Origin: an uncultured Bacilli bacterium
GTDB taxonomy: Bacteria; Bacillota_I; Bacilli_A; RF39; UBA660
Assembly: GCA_944358685.1 (NCBI GenBank)
Contig: CALVRQ010000051.1
Location: 1 to 8,654, forward strand
Length of the DNA: 8,654 bases
Direction: 5' to 3'
Shown here: positions 7,266 through 8,654 of the stretch, piece by piece
Layout: each line of letters starts with the position of its first letter
How positions within the stretch are numbered: position 1 is the first letter of the stretch
Translations under genes and position numbers: made by a program
The notes under the pieces: generated by a model
Seen by the model: only the letters and a program-made list of their open reading frames with translations
What the model was told of the DNA's origin: nothing
Database searches by the model: none

Positions 7266-7298
7266 GTTATATCTTAAGCAAAAAAATAAATAAGTCAA
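7266..7298 (-). promoter_or_regulatory. Weak candidate promoter for the transposase
   Basis: On the - strand TTGACT (7298-7293) is followed by GATATA or TATAAC, with 19 or 21 bp spacing respectively. The -35 is good but the spacing is poor, so only weak activity is expected, as is usual for transposase genes. Confidence 0.3.
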
Positions 7299-7306
7299 AT
7301 TAATAA

Positions 7307-7329
7307 CCACCAAAGATAAACTTTGGTGG
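7307..7329. terminator. Perfect 9-bp hairpin upstream of the transposase
   Basis: CCACCAAAG (7307-7315) pairs perfectly with CTTTGGTGG (7321-7329) around ATAAA. Both sides are followed by T-rich but interrupted sequence (TTATTAATTT on -, ATATATATTTTATT on +), so it may be a weak bidirectional terminator shielding the transposase from outside transcription. Confidence 0.45.
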
Positions 7330-7350
7330 CATATATATTTTATTATGATG

Positions 7351-7402
7351 TGTTTAGTCAAGGGTATAGTAAACTCACTTAGCGTTCGCCCTTGACTAAA
7401 CA
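7351..7402. repeat. Perfect 14-bp inverted repeat with 24-nt loop
   Basis: TGTTTAGTCAAGGG (7351-7364) is exactly complementary to CCCTTGACTAAACA (7389-7402). The 24-nt loop (7365-7388) is less AT-rich at its right side (TTAGCGTTCG). No T-run follows on either strand, so it does not look like an intrinsic terminator. It may be a protein-binding or recombination site, or an element end repeated in inverted form. Confidence 0.75.
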
Positions 7403-7422
7403 TTATAGTTTCAATGACTTAT

Positions 7423-7446
7423 TTCCCATCTATATTTTTATGGGAA
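7423..7446. repeat. 7-bp inverted repeat near the right end of the IS30-type block
   Basis: TTCCCAT (7423-7429) pairs with ATGGGAA (7440-7446) around a 10-nt AT loop. It lies inside the right arm of the imperfect inverted repeat. Confidence 0.5.
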
Positions 7447-7470
7447 CTTCAAATTTTATTTAAAGTCTAT
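7429..7470 (-). repeat. Imperfect inverted repeat, right arm
   Basis: This is the - strand partner of 5601-5645 (shared TTTGA and AGTTCCCA, with flanking ATAGA and TAAAT). It overlaps the right copy of the 15-bp direct repeat by 7 nt, which is one reason the element ends stay uncertain. Confidence 0.4.
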
Positions 7471-7478
7471 ATAGAAGA
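7464..7478. repeat. Right copy of 15-bp direct repeat
   Basis: AGTCTATATAGAAGA, identical to 5558-5572. Immediately after it GAACTT (7477-7482) and AAGTTC (7488-7493) form a 6-bp hairpin that would have lain close behind ssrA before the insertion. Confidence 0.6.
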
Positions 7479-7480
7479 AC

Positions 7481-7509
7481 TTGAAAAAAGTTCACTTTTA
7501 TGTTATTAT
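7481..7509 (+). promoter_or_regulatory. Promoter of a hairpin-rich transcript, extended -10
   Basis: TTGAAA (7481-7486), a 17-bp spacer and TATTAT (7504-7509), with TG at 7501-7502 forming an extended -10. The predicted start is near 7516. It points right, away from ssrA and into sequence that has no large + strand gene. Confidence 0.6.
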
Positions 7510-7515
7510 TAGTAT

Positions 7516-7650
7516 GTAAGCAAGAAAACTTGCATAAAATAAAAAAGAGGAACATTCAATTCCGAAAGTGAATGCCGCCTCTAATAAATTAGGATGGACA
7601 CTCAATCAGAGATGAAAGAGTGTCATAGTTTTATTGCTATTACCAATAAG
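7516..7650 (+). ncRNA. Candidate structured leader or small RNA, cut by an ISL3 element
   Basis: Hairpins follow one another after the promoter: GCAAG-AAAA-CTTGC near 7519-7532; AGAGG with CCTCT enclosing CATTCA with TGAATG (about 7546-7581); and GACACTC with GAGTGTC (about 7596-7623), extended by AT with AT around a bulged G. ATTG with CAAT follows at 7634-7647. The run ends at the GGCTCTTCCG terminus of the ISL3-family element, with no terminator seen. It may therefore be the 5' part of a longer RNA or the leader of a displaced gene. The family is not recognised, and no ORF with a credible ribosome-binding site is present. Confidence 0.4.
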
Positions 7651-8654
7651 GGCTCTTCCGCAAGTTTAAGTATTCCAACATTGAAATTATAGATAGTTTT
7701 AGTTTTCCAAAAACTGATTTACAATTTCCGTTATAGAGAAATTATCTAAAGTTGCTAAAAAACATAAATAACTTTTTTTGAAAAGGTTGACTAATTTTTG
7801 TTTTCCATATACAATTCTTTTGATGAGCTTAAATTTGTTGTTGTTACCTTCAACAAATCCAGAATTTATCTCATTAGATATTGCGTTTTTAACGGGGGCA
7901 ATATCTTTTTTTAAGCCATTACAAAATGAATTTATTTTTGAATTGTATTTTTCAATAAACTTATCTAATTCATTTGGTTTATTTCCAAACATTACTTGAT
8001 GAAAATCATAAAAGATATCTTGAACTTCCCTGACTATAGGATATTTAGCTTTAATGATTTCAATGTATTTTTCAATATCTTTATTTTTTTTCTTTTCATC
8101 TATTGTTAAAATATTTTTTAGAAGTTCTAATCTGGTAATTACAACAGTATCTTCTGGATATGTATATTTATCAAATATTAACGATGAACAATTATAAGAT
8201 AGATGATTATTCTTTATCAAACTTAATATATATCCTTTTAAAGTTCCTACAGAAGCTGAATATCCTTTTTGAATTATGTATTCGATTATATATTCTAAGG
8301 GAACTTTATTCAATAACATTTTATATATCATATTTGTGAAATTATCTAGTATTCTATTTTCTTTTGTAACATTTACAGAAGATATTTTTTCTACTTCTTC
8401 ATCTGTCATCTTTATGTATTTTTTTAATGTATTTCTAGATACATTAAATTCATCCATTATTTTCTTGTGACAAGTTTCTTCTTTTGCTCTTTCTCGTATT
8501 TTTTTAATTTTATCTCTTTTTTCGTCCCTTTTTTTCTGATGCTTTTGATAAATATTAGAATTATTATTAAGTAGATCCTTATTAAAGTCAATTAAATTTC
8601 CATCCTTATCCTTTGGTGCTGAGTTATCATAATCTAATTTTTTTAATTTTTCTT
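7651..8654 (-). mobile_element. ISL3-family insertion element, one end plus most of the transposase
   Basis: GGCTCTTCCGCAAG at 7651 is a typical ISL3-family terminal sequence, 48 bp beyond the stop codon of an ISL3-type transposase on the - strand. The 8-bp target duplication expected for the family would be CCAATAAG (7643-7650) on this side. The other end is outside the window. It sits about 170 bp from the IS30-type block, so two elements lie back to back behind ssrA. Confidence 0.75.
7699..8654 (-). CDS. ISL3-family transposase, 5' end beyond the window
   Basis: The stop TAA is at 7701-7699 and the frame stays open to the right edge, giving 317 visible residues. The Met at 8457 is internal and not the start, because coding sequence continues upstream of it with a Lys/Arg-rich stretch (RDEKRDKIKKIRERAKEE). 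A helix-turn-helix-like segment EFNVSRNTLKKYIKM follows near visible residues 68-82. The C-terminal DDE_Tnp_ISL3 region is clear: KKDIAPVKNAISNEINSGFV, then EGNNNKFKLIKRIVYG, whose Glu (about visible residue 268) is the expected last catalytic acid. It ends with the aromatic/basic tail KLVNLFKKSYLCF. The earlier Asp residues of the catalytic triad should lie upstream of the window. Nothing in the visible part is broken, so the element may be active. Confidence 0.9.
   Translation of the reverse strand, partial: EKLKKLDYDNSAPKDKDGNLIDFNKDLLNNNSNIYQKHQKKRDEKRDKIKKIRERAKEETCHKKIMDEFNVSRNTLKKYIKMTDEEVEKISSVNVTKENRILDNFTNMIYKMLLNKVPLEYIIEYIIQKGYSASVGTLKGYILSLIKNNHLSYNCSSLIFDKYTYPEDTVVITRLELLKNILTIDEKKKNKDIEKYIEIIKAKYPIVREVQDIFYDFHQVMFGNKPNELDKFIEKYNSKINSFCNGLKKDIAPVKNAISNEINSGFVEGNNNKFKLIKRIVYGKQKLVNLFKKSYLCFLATLDNFSITEIVNQFLEN

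Larger units (their letters stand above)
5573..7463 (-). mobile_element. IS30-family insertion element, boundaries tentative
   Basis: The block between the two copies of the 15-bp direct repeat contains an IS30-family transposase, a coupled 55-codon ORF, a convergent small-RNA unit and several hairpins upstream of the transposase. Most IS30-family elements make 2-3 bp duplications, but IS1630 of Mycoplasma fermentans is known to duplicate long palindromic targets, so a 15-bp repeat with a palindromic core is possible. The terminal inverted repeats are not clean: an imperfect inverted match pairs 5601-5645 with 7429-7470, which does not agree exactly with the direct-repeat borders. If the true left end is nearer 5840, the small-RNA unit is chromosomal and not cargo. 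The presence of an IS is firm; the ends are not. Confidence 0.5.

Noticed and set aside
6730..7403. Open frames overlapping the transposase at 6730-6993 (-), 6905-7201 (+) and 7209-7403 (-)
   Set aside because: They are alternative frames of the transposase and its leader. The last one spans the 14-bp inverted repeat and lacks any recognisable protein features.
7546..7592. Resemblance of AGAGG...CCTCT followed by an A-rich tail and TTAGGA to a class I preQ1 riboswitch
   Set aside because: The loop contains a large extra hairpin, the tail-to-loop pairing is not evident, and no queuosine gene is present downstream.
7593..7691. A 32-codon + strand frame starting ATG-GAC-ACT and running through the ISL3 terminus
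   Set aside because: AGG directly abuts the ATG, so spacing is wrong for initiation, and the frame crosses an IS end. It is probably fortuitous.
7778..8470. Plus-strand frames at 7778-7999 and 8276-8470
   Set aside because: They are antisense to the ISL3 transposase, whose family motifs are clear.
5534..8654. CRISPR array, tRNA genes or a toxin-antitoxin pair in the accessory zone
   Set aside because: No regularly spaced repeats, no cloverleaf with conserved T-loop other than in tmRNA, and no paired small ORFs with known motifs were found.

Overview
The window reads as AT-rich DNA (roughly 30% GC by eye) from a low-GC Bacillota-type bacterium, most likely a Bacilli, Erysipelotrichia or RF39-like lineage. 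TGG is used for Trp and TGA ends the first gene, so this is the standard bacterial code and not the Mollicutes reading of TGA. Conserved housekeeping proteins, Shine-Dalgarno sites and TTGNNN/TATAAT promoters are all easy to see. The exact taxon is not determinable from sequence reading alone.

Left part (1-5533), all on the + strand. (i) The 3' end of a DUF1016/YhcG-type PDDEXK nuclease gene, cut by the window edge. (ii) A two-gene operon with its own promoter: rmuC, then an overlapping gene for a small polytopic membrane protein, closed by a clear intrinsic terminator at 2542-2566. (iii) The trans-translation and RNA quality-control block rnr-smpB-ssrA. RNase R and SmpB overlap by 32 bp. The tmRNA gene follows with its own extended -10 promoter. 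It encodes its own CCA and a tag read as (Ala)-GNRNNNLVPSFA, which ends in SFA rather than LAA or VAA. SmpB delivers tmRNA to stalled ribosomes and RNase R degrades the released mRNA, so these genes act together.

Right part (5534-8654): an accessory zone starting directly behind ssrA. It holds an IS30-family element, roughly 5573-7463, whose transposase is on the - strand. That transposase carries an in-frame TAA 34 sense codons before its apparent natural C-terminal stop. A 55-codon ORF is joined to the end of the transposase frame by a TAATG overlap. Facing these is an apparently independent + strand small-RNA unit (promoter 5664-5692, structured body, terminator ending 5837). Upstream of the transposase are three hairpins, one a perfect 14-bp stem, and the transposase start codon itself lies in a potential stem. 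A 15-bp direct repeat with a 10-bp palindromic core (5558-5572 and 7464-7478) flanks this block. Next comes a second promoter (7481-7509) and a hairpin-rich stretch. That stretch is cut by the GGCTCTTCCG terminus of an ISL3-family element at about 7651, whose transposase (- strand) runs off the right edge.

Best candidates for something undescribed: the two structured, promoter-driven non-coding units at 5699-5837 and 7516-7650, and the unusual architecture of the IS30-type element (in-frame stop, coupled mini-ORF, convergent RNA, long palindromic target repeat). All are inferred from sequence only.
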